From the NCBI GenBank assembly GCA_023512835.1, contig CM042085.1:6548062-6612061 (forward strand): a DNA stretch of 64,000 bases, given 5' to 3'. This DNA comes from Taxillus chinensis. Its lineage: Eukaryota > Streptophyta > Magnoliopsida > Santalales > Loranthaceae. Positions 1 to 16,180 of the stretch are shown here, piece after piece. The translations under genes and the position numbers were made by a program. Position 1 is the stretch's first letter, and the number at the start of each line of letters is the position of its first letter. Below the pieces are notes generated by a model, which had not been told where the DNA came from, did no database searches, and saw only the letters and a program-made list of their open reading frames with translations.

Positions 1-884
1 TCTTAACTAGTGAATTCAACTTTCACTTTATTACAAATGGCTATTATTAATTGATACTTATATGTTTTAAGAAAAAGTTTGTTGGATTGATATATTGTGT
101 AGTTAATTTATATAAGAATATAAAAAATAATTTATTGTGTATTTATCATTAGATTAATATGAATAAATTTTTTAAAAAATCTAACGACAATAAAAATATG
201 ATATATCTACACAATATAACTATATAACATTACTAATGTTTTAATATAACAATCAACCAGGCCAAATACAATATGTTAGGTATCTTAAATTTCAATTTCA
301 ATACCTTATAATGCTTTAATTACTCTAATTAAGGGATAAACCCGTAACGTTAGAAGTTGAAAGATCTCATTGTGTCAACCTTTGTCCTACTGTAATTATT
401 TGTCTCATATTCAAAAAGGGGGAAAAGGCAAATGCTATTGCTCCCGCCCACATTTTCATTTTTCTCCTCCAAATTTGTCCCTTATTCTATATAACATACA
501 ATTAACATTAATTTCTTATAACTTTTTTAATTTTAAATTCTAATTTATAAAAAATATATAAGTATTTTATATTTAAATAGATCTATTAAATAAGTCTAAT
601 ATTATTATATAAAAATATGTATAGGAAAAGATTAAAATAATTACATATAAATAAATCAAATTCAAAAAAGTGAAGTTGCTATATTTTCATGTAAGAGTGT
701 TCAAAATTGTGGAAATTTGAAAACTAGACATTAAAATTTAATTAAATTGTGATTTTGATTGGGTTTCAAATTTATTCAATTTAGTTAGAATAATTTGTCC
801 TACATTATCTAAGGGGGCGCAAGTCAAGACCATTAAAGTCATGTGAGCCAATCCTTAAGGAGTTTAAATTAAAGTAAACAACAT
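1..884. other. AT-rich intergenic DNA, no gene seen
   Basis: This stretch is strongly AT-rich with frequent stops in all frames. I see no conserved protein, RNA gene or clear repeat border in it. It leads into the repeat array that follows. Confidence 0.6.
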
Positions 885-1465
885 TATAACACATGCATAC
901 CTGCATTTTGGCTTGATCAAACAAGTAGTATTAGAACTTAGTTGTTTTCAAAATGTTATATGATGTAATTTCATGGACCATGCTATAAAAAATTTTATTA
1001 TAAGTGTGATTGCTATGATGTGTGGTTGATCTAAGATATGAGATATATTGTTGCCTACAGGAGAAAACCAAGTTTATTAATAAGAAAAAAGCGAGTCTTA
1101 ATGAGACAATACATTTTAATGTCACATCAATGTCATATTACAATACATCTATTACCTTTTAAAGGAGATAATATTACAATACATGTAGACCTATACTTTG
1201 GCCTAATCTAATAAGTGACATCAGAGCATAATTATGTCTGAGATGTCATGTGATATAATTTCATAAACCTTGCTAAAAAAATTCATTAAGTGTGCTTGTT
1301 ATGCTCTGTGATATGAGAGAGATTGTTGTTTAAAGAAGAAGAGCTAAGTCTTAATGTCATAATACCTTTGAAAGCCATGTGTGGGATGTCCCATAAGTAC
1401 AAAATAGATAATATTATAACATTTATATAGCCTGCACCTTGATTGGTTTAACAAATATAACTTTG
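885..1465 (+). repeat. Tandem array of decayed LTR/TRIM-like ends with tRNA-primer-site-like motifs
   Basis: Three diverged copies of one pattern follow each other at roughly 250-290 bp spacing, near 891-940, 1170-1230 and 1425-1462. Each copy has an 'ataaca/attaca' start, then a 'cctgca..ttgg' stretch, then 'aataagtgacatcagagc' or a relative of it. The second copy (1213-1227) is close to the TGGTATCAGAGC initiator-Met-tRNA primer site of plant LTR retroelements, and the first (922-937) is a more decayed version. Between the copies, shared words such as 'tgatataatttcat' and 'gatatgagag' recur. The short units and lack of coding capacity suggest a TRIM-type element with tandem LTR-internal-LTR structure. 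The family assignment is inference. Confidence 0.4.
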
Positions 1466-3720
1466 GTTTTAATTTTACATTAGATTTGGTTATTTGATTT
1501 ATTTTTTATTTTGTAGTCAAATTATTATTTAACAAAAAAACGAAAAAGAATAAAATAACTAAAATAAAGAATACAAAATTTAATGTAAAAGCGCAACCGA
1601 AGTGAAATCAAACCAATTAAAATTACAATTCAGTTTAATTTGTGGGTTCAAATTTCAATTTTCAGTTATTTGGAATATTCTTATATTAGACTATAATAAA
1701 TACACTTTTTTTTTAATTTAATTGATTTATAAATATTTTTCCTTAAGATATGTTATATACATATTTTTATATAGCATTATAATAAAAAAATTACATATAT
1801 AACTTATAAATTAAAAGTTATAAAGAAATGAAATTTGCTACGCAAGAAGCAATTGGCGTGGAAAAATGCCATTGAAAGACTGTCATTGCTCCATCCCAAC
1901 GAAATTACATATTCCCTAACATAAAATCATAGAATTCATAGGAAATATTGGTTGATTAGGTCTGTGATTTTCATTGATTTTGGAAAGATTTTATATTTGA
2001 AACTTTCAAATATGTATACATAAAAAATACGATAAATTTTTTATACTTATGACATTTGAAATTTTAAAAAAATTATAATAATTTATATAATTAAATAAAT
2101 GTAGTTAAATTAAATGAAAGTTTTAAATTTGAAGTTGAAGGTGAATATTTATTTTTTGTAACGAACGAAAAGGTAGCAAGTGTCTTTTAAAAATATATAT
2201 TGTGCCGGGTGGCGGGTGAGAGGTAGATATTTTACGTAATTATCGGGACTTTTTTTCTTTGAATGAGTAAACACTTTTTATGATAATAATAATAATAGTA
2301 GTAGTAGTAGTAATAAATAAATAAAGGAGTTGAAAGAAGCGTTGTTGAGGAGTAGTGTCGTGAACAATGCTCGTGTGTCCCAAAGGTAAAGCCAAAAGAG
2401 TGAGAAAATATAGGAGGAGCTCCTTTTTGTCTCCCTGGAAATCCGCGAGAAAGATCTTGTCGTGGTCGGACGGTTTAAAAAGAGATACACACAATGTTTG
2501 TTTTTTAATACACATGAATTAGTGAAGTAATGCAGAGATCCGTACACAATTAGGGTGGATTTTCCTAAGCTATAGTGGGTTCCCGTCATTTTCCAGTGTA
2601 AATTAGGTTCCCGGTAGGGCACCCCACCCAAAGTTAGTGGCCAAAATAAATATTGGTGTCATCGGTTAAATTTTTATTGCATTTGAAATTTAAAATAAAT
2701 TTTATTTGATGAAAATGGAAATACATTTTTATTTTTTAAAAAATTAAATCCAAAGAGAATTAGAAAAAAATATGTAAAGAAAGGAAAAAATGTTTCAATA
2801 TCTCGTTAAAAATAATTTTATATTTATAAAAAGTTATTGAGCAACAATGGCGGCACTAGGTGTAAGTGAGTGTGTGCAGTTGACCTGGCCTACTTCTTTA
2901 AAATAATAAAAAATAAAAAATTTAATTAACTATTAAAAAATTTAAGTTATCAATTATTTGATTGGTTAAATATTATGAGAGTATTTAGATTTGAATTGTT
3001 ACTTGCATTGACCAGTTAGTGTGAGACAATATATTTTAATTTTTTTGATTAGCGTTGGATAATTTTACCTCTAGCCGATAATCATTTTTATGTTCAAACA
3101 ATTTGTATTAAACTCATGAGATAGTGGGTTCTACCTTTCTTACTTACTTGCATTGTTTTTTGATAATTGATTATTTAATATTATACTATCAATCAATTTA
3201 ATTGAAATTTTAATTATTAGAATTTTAATTTAGAGAGTTTTAAAATACATAAATATCTAGTGTTTGATGTTTATGATATTTAATTTATTTGTCTAATTAC
3301 GTATTATTATATTTTTGATCTATTATCAGTTTGCCACTTATAGCCTAATACAATGGTATATTTAATTTTTTTAGTAAATATTAAACACCCTAAGAAAAAT
3401 CTAAGGGTTACCCGAAGAAATAGCAAAGAAATATTGGCATGTCAATTATGCACAAAAAGACTTACATAAAGTATTTTTCAAAATAATATTTTATTCAAAT
3501 AATAATTTAATTAAATATTATTTTATTCTTATATATATATATATATAATAAATTTGAAAATTAAAATCCATTTTGGAAAACAGAAAACAAATCGTACCAA
3601 AAATAATAACAAGGATCCCATTTTCACTCTATGTAAATCATTGAAATTGAAATCAAATTAAACACTAAAAGTTTTATTCCATCATATTCGTAGCAAACGA
3701 TTTTGTAAGACTCGTAGCAA
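1466..3720. other. AT-rich intergenic DNA, no gene supported
   Basis: Mostly AT-rich. A less AT-biased patch (about 2200-2640) contains open frames on the minus strand, but they are low-complexity and match no family I know. A short (TA)n run lies at 3530-3547. Confidence 0.5.
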
Positions 3721-3879
3721 AATGGGGGACATTTCTGTGTGTGGGAATTTCATCGAACACCTTGCAGGTGTTGTCCCCGAGCGAGCAATTTGGGGTAGAG
3801 AAGAAAGGGGAGAGGAGTGGGCAATGGAACTACCGAAACAATTATATATTATATACTAATTTTATTATTACTATAATAA

Positions 3880-3882
<3 letters not shown>

Positions 3883-3939
<57 letters not shown>
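3883..3939. repeat. (AT)n microsatellite
   Basis: An uninterrupted AT dinucleotide run of about 57 bp. Open frames across it, reading alternating Tyr-Ile, are artefacts of the repeat. Confidence 0.95.
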
Positions 3940-3942
<3 letters not shown>

Positions 3943-6900
3943 CTCATAGGGCAAAAAATTAGGGGACCATGCCGCTCATATAAGTTAAAAACTCTTGTGA
4001 GGGCAAATATGCGGCAATGCCGTGGCGGGCCGTAACTCGCAGACCTCAGGTTTACGAGGTTGGTTGGGCTTAATATGGCCCCCACCACCTGGAAAATGAA
4101 TGGTCAGATTATTTTCTGCGACATAAAATAAAAATTAAAATAAATAGATTAAATAATAAAACATAAAAAAAAATAAAAAAAAATCAAGAGGCCGAAGCTA
4201 AGCAAGAAACTAAAACAATTTGGGATTTTATATTTTAGGCCTACATTTGATCTCCTACCTGAATCCAAGTAAGAAATTTGGATTTCAAATTTTGGATATT
4301 GGTTATTGGATCCGGGTGCGGGTATACCCGAATTCTTCTTATTTAAAATTAAAACAAACATATGGTTTTTTAAAAAATCTCACATTTTAAGTTTTTTTTT
4401 GAGTCGGATCCAAAACCCAACCCAATTAAGTGCAAACTTATTCGGGCCAAAAGAGTTTGGGTTTAAAAGTTTAAAAATCGGCTACGTGTATTTTGCGCAG
4501 CCCTTCCTTGCCCCAACCAACTCTTCTCTAGTTCAAGTAATCAAGTCCTTCCTATTTCAAACATAGATCTGATATCTTACCTTTGACTTGGTCACTTCGT
4601 GTGAAATGTGTGATAAGCCAGCAATACTTATGATTATGGCTATGCGTTTTTTTTAATAAAGTATATGGGGTATAGGTTCACTCGTCCTTTGTTTCAATGC
4701 ATTGAAAATTTCTAATATAATAAATGCAAAAAAAAAAATTATGGTAATTTTTATTTTATTTTAATAAAAAAAAAAAGATCACCTGTTATATGCATTTTCT
4801 TGCGGCATTCTCCATTACTAACACTAGCTTGCCATCGGTTTTTTTTTTGTTGCTCAAATTACATCACAAATCAAAAACAAAACTAGCAAATGAAATTGAT
4901 TAATATAGGTTTAAGACATATCTACATGATTTATGTATTTATTTTGACATTGCGGCTTACATAAAAGGTTTTCATATATTGAATGCATATAATTTTACAC
5001 TATACACACATTTGATGCATATTTTTGTTTTGTATGGCAGCAAAAGATGTCATTGAAAATGTATCACACACTTCCATTTGAATAATACAAGAGAGACAGC
5101 CGGCCAATGCCCACGGAAGTACATAATCATATATTTTCTGTATATATTATTAGATGGACATGAAGAAAAGATAAATGAAAAGAAACCTGGCTCTCAGTGT
5201 ATACCAGACAGACCGTTCTCAATGTATAAGAGACCGAGAATGGGCGACAGCAAAAACGCTGCTCAAATGATAAGTATAATTGACTTACGGTATTATCACA
5301 AAATTATATTTGATGTATAATTGATTGTAATTTATTCATATATTTTTTAAATTTGTATTTAATAATTATAATTAGGTATATTATAATATTATTATGTTTA
5401 GTTATATAAGTATTATTTTTATTATATTATTATCAACTGAACAAATCATCAATCATTTGCCTTCAATGATCAACCCAAAAGTTGCTCCTGGTGTTATGCA
5501 ATAAAGTATACTCCCATGTCATAATCTAGTGGATGCGAAGTCTCTCATCTTGAGTTGTAATCCGAAACACCAGTTCTACGTATAATTGAATTTGACTTAT
5601 TTACCTGCCATTGAGCTTTTGACTTTATTGCAATTTATTTGTTGTCGGTGAAATTTAATTAAAATGTTTGGAAATATACTTTAAATCCCAAAGTATTTAC
5701 TTGTTAGTAATTATATGGGCTGATGTGCCTTGTGAACAAAGTAAACTACATTAATTGTTTTCTCTTAAATTTGTGTATTATTTAAAAACATAAACCCCGA
5801 ATGCTTAGACTATATTCCAAGCACTAAATATTTTGATGATTAATATAATTTTGAATGGCTTGAAAGAGTTAGAGATAATTATAGCATGTAGGATACTTAA
5901 TAAGAGCATCTCTAAATGAGACACTATAAGAGTACTCATAATTGAATAATTAAATGTTTTAATTAATTTATTTAGATAAAGTAATATTAGTTAGAAATTT
6001 AATTAGTCGGTATCTCAAAATTTGGTATTTAATAAAATTTTTTGTCAAAATATATATTTCGAGTCAAATTTATAGTCAATATTAATTCATATAAGTAAAT
6101 TTATTAAAACATTTGACTATTATACTGCAAGTGCTTTGACGTTATACATAGCATAAAGGCAAATATTAGTCTCCAATGATGCGGTATCCTTCATATTATC
6201 TTTGTGTGATTCTATAGTGTTAATTAAGTTATTGCCCAACTCTGAAACCCCTCCACAAGGTAAAGAAAGATTTTAATAAAAAAATAAAAAAAATATATTG
6301 TATATCGTTAAATTTAGTGTAATGAGTTGAGACTTGAGATTGTAGATGAAAATTTCTTTATTTTAGTGTGAAAATTACTTTAAACTAGAGTTATGGGTTG
6401 GAAATGATCTAATGGACTCACTCTTTTTTCATAGCTAAATTTGACAAAAACAATCAATTTTACAAATTTTAATCTTTAGTATGCTATTTTTGTGATATCA
6501 AATAGTATGCTCAACAAATATTTTACTATTTTATTTATTTTTTAATTTTAATTTTTTTTGATTTGAAATTATCTTTCTTCTCATCTCGATGAGAACATTA
6601 ATGAACTCTACGTGAACATTAACAAGTATCACATATATAGTCATAGTTTGAGAATATTATCAAATCTACTTGGAACACGGTACTATTCAATATGACTTGA
6701 TTCATTTATAGTCATAATTAAAGCATAAAAACTAGATATTTTAGGTACCTACACCAATCAAAAGTATGAAAAATGTTCTTACACAAATAATTAGTTTAGG
6801 TGCTTAATCTTAGTGCATTACGAAGGAAGAGAAAATTGTAATACTCTCATCTCGCTAAGATCGAATATGTGTGGAATTCAATGGAACTAAATATAAAGAA

Positions 6901-8348
6901 AAACTAACAAACCGATAATTACTTTTTGGCTAGCTCTTTTAGCTCAAAATCTTTTTGGGTGATCATGTTTAAATATTTTTAAACTTAATTAATTTTAAGA
7001 TTTAAAGTTTTGGTTCATAAGAGCAGGTATAGTTACGAACAAAATTTGTATTTGTCTCGAGTACGTTTTACTCAAGCCTAACTTATGAGTTTGCAAATGG
7101 GTTCAAATTTAGGATAATTGATCATATTAAATCCAAATTTGATCCCAACCTACTTTAAATTCTATTACATGTTTTTTTTAACTAATTATCTTAACAAAAA
7201 AATATCCTAGTCCGGATTTTGTGATTTGTGAATTATGAAATGTGTATATTTAATTAATAAAATATTTATAATTAATATTTTATTTTATTTTCACAGTAAT
7301 TTTTTTATTTCAATATTGAAAATATTACATTTGGAATTGCTTTAGGTAAGTTTTATTGGTTAAATTCATATTTAACTTGTTTAATTAATTTATTTTTGGC
7401 TAACAACATTTCTAACAATGCATTTAGAAATTTTTTGTTTAAATATAATTTTACTAATTTACCCTTGAAAACTTAGTGTATCGATTCGTATATAACACAA
7501 CATCTTTATACTATATTCAGTCTCTTCAGTGTAATCTATCTTTAGCACAACGTCTCTTCAGCATTAGTTTCGGTTGAGGTTATCATTGCAATCCCAAAAA
7601 ATGAGACCAACAAAAAAATTCTCAATCCTCCAAAACATACATTTACTGTTGTGTCCTTGCTGCTTTACATCGACAAAGGTGTTGTAGTTGCTATGATGGT
7701 GTAGAATTGAGACCTTCACTATTGGTAAAGGGGGAGGGAGGTCATGATTTTCATTTCCGATGAAGAATGAGATGTAGCTAACATGGCCAAACTTGATGGT
7801 ATAAGAGTTGTGGTTAGAGGCAAAGAAGTCAGAGTAGAAGTAGGAGGAGAGGGGCTACTCACCATAGTTGGAGTAGATGAGGCATATTATATGTGTGGTG
7901 TGTATTTGACGTGTTACAAAAAAAGTTATGTATTTACTTAAAAATATAATTAGAGTTAAATTTACCTAATATTATAACTAATTTATTAGAAAATTTTTTT
8001 AGTCAAATGTTGTTTTATCTATTGATATTGTAAAGTTACTGGTTATGCTCTTAGCAGTGAAAATTTGTCTCATTAGACTAAAAGTCATTGTCATCCAAAT
8101 TTTATTTTATTTATTTATTTTACAAATTATGATTTCATTAATGGTTAAGATGAGTACTTTTACCCTATTTAAGTTTTATTCACGTTTTAAATTAAAATTT
8201 ATCAACTTTCAATAATGTCACCCATTTTTGTATTGTTATTTTAGGACGAAAACATATTCTTAACTATAGAGTTATTATTATTTTAATTAACATACCTCAT
8301 ATATATTTTATAACATGTTATATTATAAAACATAAAATATAATATAAA
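3940..8348. other. AT-rich intergenic DNA with scattered repeat debris
   Basis: No coding gene is supported. The stretch at 4260-4330 has a small palindrome-like 'cgggtgcgggtatacccg' motif of the kind seen in transposon ends. A 'taagagcatctct' sequence at 5898 resembles one end of a Tourist-type MITE, but I could not find its partner. From 7018 to 8053 the borders 'taagagcagg' and 'atgctctta' may be TIRs of a roughly 1 kb element, but the target-site bases do not agree. Confidence 0.4.
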
Positions 8349-8351
8349 TAA

Positions 8352-8679
8352 GAGCATTAGGACTCTCTAAATTTTAATTAAAATAGCCAACAAATTTTCA
8401 AGTTTAGCTATTCATATTAGTTTTTGCTAAAATAATAGCTTCAACAAATTAGTGCACTACAACGAGGAAGGATTTTTTTCATTTAATACCATATATAAGA
8501 GTATTAAAATAATATTAAAGCAAATAACTAAATACAGACATGACTGGTTACGTCTGACAAGCAAATCGGATAATTTACCAAATTCTTTTAGCAATAGTGA
8601 GTATGCTGCTAGTGGTTTTTTTTTTTTTTGATTATTCATTGGCTAATTTTGTGTTTTAGTGTGGCTAGTACGGATGCCC
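8352..8679. mobile_element. Tourist-like (PIF/Harbinger) MITE
   Basis: A 328 bp AT-rich element begins 'gagcattaggact' and ends 'actagtacggatgccc'-like. The reverse complement of its end begins 'gggcatccgtactagcc', so the two termini are imperfect inverted repeats. It is flanked on both sides by the trinucleotide TAA (8349-8351 and 8680-8682), the target duplication typical of PIF/Harbinger elements. It has no coding capacity. The termini are diverged, so the class is likely rather than certain. Confidence 0.5.
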
Positions 8680-8682
8680 TAA

Positions 8683-12520
<3,838 letters not shown>

Positions 12521-12525
12521 TTTTT

Positions 12526-12534
12526 TATATAAAT
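12526..12534 (+). promoter_or_regulatory. TATA box of the WIP zinc-finger gene
   Basis: The sequence TATATAAAT lies 62 bp before the start codon, directly ahead of a CCCC stretch. The distance leaves room for a short leader of about 30-40 nt. Position and match make this the best core promoter candidate. Confidence 0.6.
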
Positions 12535-12596
12535 CCCCCATTAGTCCAAGAGCTTTCCCACATAAACTCTCTGGATACAATCCACCGCATGTGAGA

Positions 12597-14535
12597 ATGA
12601 GCATCACAGGTTTTGATCACTCCCCAAATCTGATGATGGAAGCAGTTGCTACCCCAACTTTCTTTGAGTGGCTCAAGCCATCTCCCAGTACTCCTCCCAC
12701 CTCTTCACACCCTCCTCCTCCTCACCATCAACAAGTTAATAACCCACAGGCTACAAACATGATGAACCTCTTGAAGTTCCCTTTCTACTACCAACAACAA
12801 CAAGAGCAGCAGGAGCAGCTGCTGCTGCAACAACAACGGCAACGACGACGACGAGAGTTTATGATGCAAAACTCGGTTCAGTGTCTGCCGCTACTGAGCC
12901 GGTTCAGTGAGACAAATATCCAGGTGGTAGAACAGAAAGTAGCAGCCCAAAAGGGATGTCTTAAAGAGCTGAAGGGAGAGGGGCTAGACAAGGTTGCTGT
13001 GACCTTGCACATTGGGCTCCCCAACACCACCCCATTGGGATGCAGCGCCCAAACTGGAACCGATCAGTCATGCAACTTGTGTAAGGAAGAAGAAGACGTG
13101 GAGGAGGAGGAGGATGAAGAAGAAGGGCAAGAAGAAGAAGAAGAACAACAGGTGTCCGGGAAGAAGCAAGGAGCTGCTCATGGTGGTTATTCATTCAATA
13201 GTGAGAGCCGGTTTTGGATTCCCACCCCAGCTCAGATCCTTGTTGGACCGATGCAGTTTGCTTGCTACATATGTGGCAAGAGCTTCAATCGCTACAACAA
13301 CATGCAGGTATCAGTACTGTGATTTATGAATTTTAATTATGTTTTGTCTGGTTAAATAACTAAATAGTAGTCCCCATGAATTTGGATCTGCACCATGATC
13401 ATCCCGAAATTAACCTTTGTCGATTTTGAATATCTGAATTTACGATAGACTTTTCGATCAGATCTTGAAGTCCTCTCCCCCAATTTGGACTTCGAATATA
13501 TGAATTTACAATCGGACTTACAAAAAAACCCAAAGAACTAATAAAATATTCTATACATGCTTCATTTCCTGTGAGTTGTTTTCTCCACGCTGGAAGCTAT
13601 ATTATATATATATAAAGGCTAGACAAGCTTCTTAAAATTAAACCACAATATAATACTCACATGTACACTAAACTGTCATCAAATTAACAAATTATAACGC
13701 AAGAGAGAATAAGAAACTCTTTCTTTATGTATTACTTAGTCTGGATAAACCTTTAATTTGGTTTTCTTGGACTCGTTCTGTCTAGACAAATCATTTAAAC
13801 ACAGATTTAATTTGGTCCATTCTGGGTGGGTCTAAAAATTTCTGATTTTTAGTCTTTTAAGGGTGGGTATCTTGAAATTCTAATATACAAATATTGAACA
13901 TGAGTTACGTACATTTCCAGTTTTTCATACATACCAACCATCAGTGATTTCATTTTTCTGGGATTGGTCATTGTAATAATAAGGATTTTTTTGCCGGCAC
14001 GGAAGGAACTGTTTTGTGATAAACTAAGTTATATATATATATATATATAATTTCTGGAATATCTTTCATATATATATATATATGCATGTAAATCAATAAT
14101 GTGCAGATGCATATGTGGGGACATGGATCAGAGTACAGAAAGGGACCAGAATCTCTAAGGGGCACGCAGCCAGCAGCCATGCTGAGACTGCCGTGCTACT
14201 GCTGCGCACAGGGCTGCAAAAACAACATCAACCACCCCCGAGCCAAGCCTCTCAAGGACTTCCGCACCCTCCAGACCCACTTCAAGCGCAAGCACGGCGC
14301 CAAGCCCTTCGCCTGCCGCAAATGCGGCAAGGCCTTCGCCGTCAAAGGGGACTGGCGCACCCACGAAAAGAACTGCGGCAAGTTCTGGTACTGCACCTGC
14401 GGCTCCGACTTCAAGCACAAGCGGTCCCTTAAGGACCACATCCGCTCCTTCGGGAAGGGCCACTCGCCGCACCCGTGCCACGACGAGTTCGACGACGATA
14501 AGGATTGTGTTACTGGGTCTGAGGACGACCAGTGA
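12597..14535 (+). CDS. DOT5: WIP-domain C2H2 zinc-finger transcription factor, WIP6/DOT5 type (2 exons)
   Basis: Exons are 12597-13307 and 14107-14535, joined in phase 0, giving 379 residues. The first ATG in frame is at 12597. WIP proteins are plant-specific nuclear regulators; the Arabidopsis relatives act in seed coat, transmitting tract and vein patterning. The N-terminal half has Pro/Ser-rich, Gln-rich (about 66-80) and acidic Glu (about 164-183) tracts and a short VTLHIGLP motif (135-142). The hallmark WIPTPAQ sits at 207-213. Zinc finger 1 uses C223, C226, H239 and H243, and the intron splits this finger after NNMQ, where I expect it in the family. Three further fingers follow between about 267 and 353. 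The wording [19 protein letters not shown] and the acidic C-terminal tail fit the WIP6/DOT5 subgroup better than TT1 or NTT. Orthology is inferred from memory of family sequences. Confidence 0.9.
13308..14106 (+). other. Intron of the WIP zinc-finger gene
   Basis: A 799 bp GT-AG intron between CATGCAG|GTATCA and GTGCAG|ATGCAT. It is AT-rich with two short (AT)n runs near the 3' end (about 14029-14049 and 14068-14084). No other feature was seen. Confidence 0.85.
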
Positions 14536-14729
14536 TTATATATATATATATATATAAACCTGCAAATGAAGCTGAATCCAACTTAATGCGCTTGGCTTGT
14601 TTAGTTATTTTGTTTAAGGTTAAAGAGTACTGTGAAATGTGAGCCGTGGGAGCTCGTGCTCGGTAACAAAGAATTCTCGAGGGAGAGGGAGTAGTTTGTT
14701 AGTGAGCACTTGCAAAATTCAGTTGCAGT

Positions 14730-14735
14730 AATAAA
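14730..14735 (+). terminator. Possible polyadenylation signal of the WIP gene
   Basis: AATAAA lies about 195 nt after the stop codon, a plausible distance for a plant 3' UTR. A match to six bases in AT-rich DNA is weak on its own. Confidence 0.3.
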
Positions 14736-15935
14736 TTAGTTGCTAGTGAAATCCACGTATCTGCTTGTGGTTTTTGGTTAATTATAGTACTCTTGGTAAG
14801 TGATTTGAAGAATAATTACGAGCTAGGGTGATGATGATCTCGAGGACTCTCGCTCCATTGTATTATGGAGAGAACTGTTCTAAGGCTCCATGGCTAAATG
14901 CATCTACATCGCAAACGTTATTTATATACAATTATGTACTATTGTTTTTTTTTTAAATCCCTCTCCTACATATTCCTTATTTTACTTTCATTATCTTTTT
15001 CATGAATCCATACATGCTTTTATACTTTTATGAAATGTCATTTGAATGGAAATAGATCACTAAGCTTGTTTGGTTGTTTTTTATTTTTATTTTTTCTATT
15101 TAAATATAGAAAACATCCTTCTATACTCTTGTTTGATAATTATTTTGTTTTTTGTTTTTGAAACCAAGTTGTTAAAATGAAAATACATTTGGCATGTATT
15201 CTATTTTCATGTGTTTTCAATGAAACAAGTTGTTAAAATGAAACCGCCTGCCGACGCCCCCCTCCCCCCAGCTGTGATGCCCCCACTTCACAGCATGCAG
15301 AAAAAACGAAAAACAACTCTCAACCGCCAAATGTGTTTTCAATCGGACACAAAGCAAATTTTAAATATAATTTTTAAAAACAAAAAACAAAAAACGCATT
15401 CGTGGCTCAAGATATTCTATTTTGAATTCAGTTTTATTTTGCAAAAAATGATTCTGATTTCGGCTGTTTTTGAAAACATCTTCGACAGTGTTTTGAAATA
15501 TAACCTGGGATTTAAAAACAAATTCATCACTGTTTGATTTCATAGCCGATCTCGGTCGAAGTGTGTGATGTATGTTTGACTTTGCTGGTTCAACTTCTGT
15601 CTATTGCTTGCCGTTGCCGACTCAGGCAAAAATTCACCACTGGTTCTTGCCGTTGCAGACCCACCCTCTCTCTCTTTCTCTCTCCTAAGAAAGCTGAACA
15701 CTATAAAAATAAGATTGACGTGTAGAAATAAAAAAAAAAAATAAAAGTTTTACAGTTAAATAGTAGAAAGTAAACTTATATAGATCGACCATCACAAAAA
15801 TTTCACAAAAAACATTATTTGAATTCACAAACGCGTATTTAAAAAAATTATGTTTTCAGTACACATAGTACAAACGAACATACAGACGAAACACCAAGAC
15901 ATTCTACCTCGAAGCCTAGGTTCGAGTTTCTGGTA
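14736..15935. other. Intergenic DNA with a transposon-like GC-rich core
   Basis: AT-rich flanks with phrases such as 'cttgtttggttgtttt' (15065) surround a short GC-rich core at about 15240-15300. This looks like a non-autonomous element, but I could not define its borders or a target duplication. No gene is supported. Confidence 0.3.
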
Positions 15936-16180
15936 GTGCATATATTCGATCGCCCTCTCCCTCCAAATCCGGCTTCTACCTCGCCACTGCCGTCATTCAC
16001 TCTCTCTGCAGCTCCGGTGAGTCGGCGACTTCCCTCCGTCCCAACCTTCCCCACACCCACGACGCCGACATTGTTACATGGAGCACCCTCATCTCCAACC
16101 TCGCCAGCGCCAGACCTGTTTTGAAACTCGTCAACTCGTTGAGCCTGATGTGTTCACCCTCTCTTCTATGATCAAATTAT
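15936..16180 (+). pseudogene. Probable PPR protein gene fragment
   Basis: Reading the plus strand in frame gives a stretch resembling PLS-class pentatricopeptide repeats: 'KSGFYLATAVIHSL' (about 15973-16014), then 'DADIVTWSTLISNL' (about 16061-16102). After a shift of frame comes 'VEPDVFTLSSMIK' (about 16136-16174). Phrases of this kind are typical of organelle-targeted RNA-editing PPR proteins, which act in mitochondria or chloroplasts. Here the frame breaks at least once, there is no long ORF, and neither an N-terminal targeting region nor a terminal E/DYW domain can be seen. I infer a decayed fragment. The match is to repeat style rather than to a named gene, so confidence is modest. Confidence 0.4.

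Noticed and set aside
3741..4088. ORFs rich in Tyr-Ile, Arg-Glu or Phe at 3741-4088, 10772-11003 and 26267-26461
   Set aside because: They are translations of microsatellites and homopolymers.
12591..12596. Start of the WIP protein at the GTG at 12591
   Set aside because: Plant nuclear genes start at ATG; the first in-frame ATG is at 12597.
14155..14481. Long antisense ORFs over WIP exon 2, the SAP exon, VPS4 exon 1 and GT29
   Set aside because: They are shadows of GC-rich codons in the real genes and match no family.
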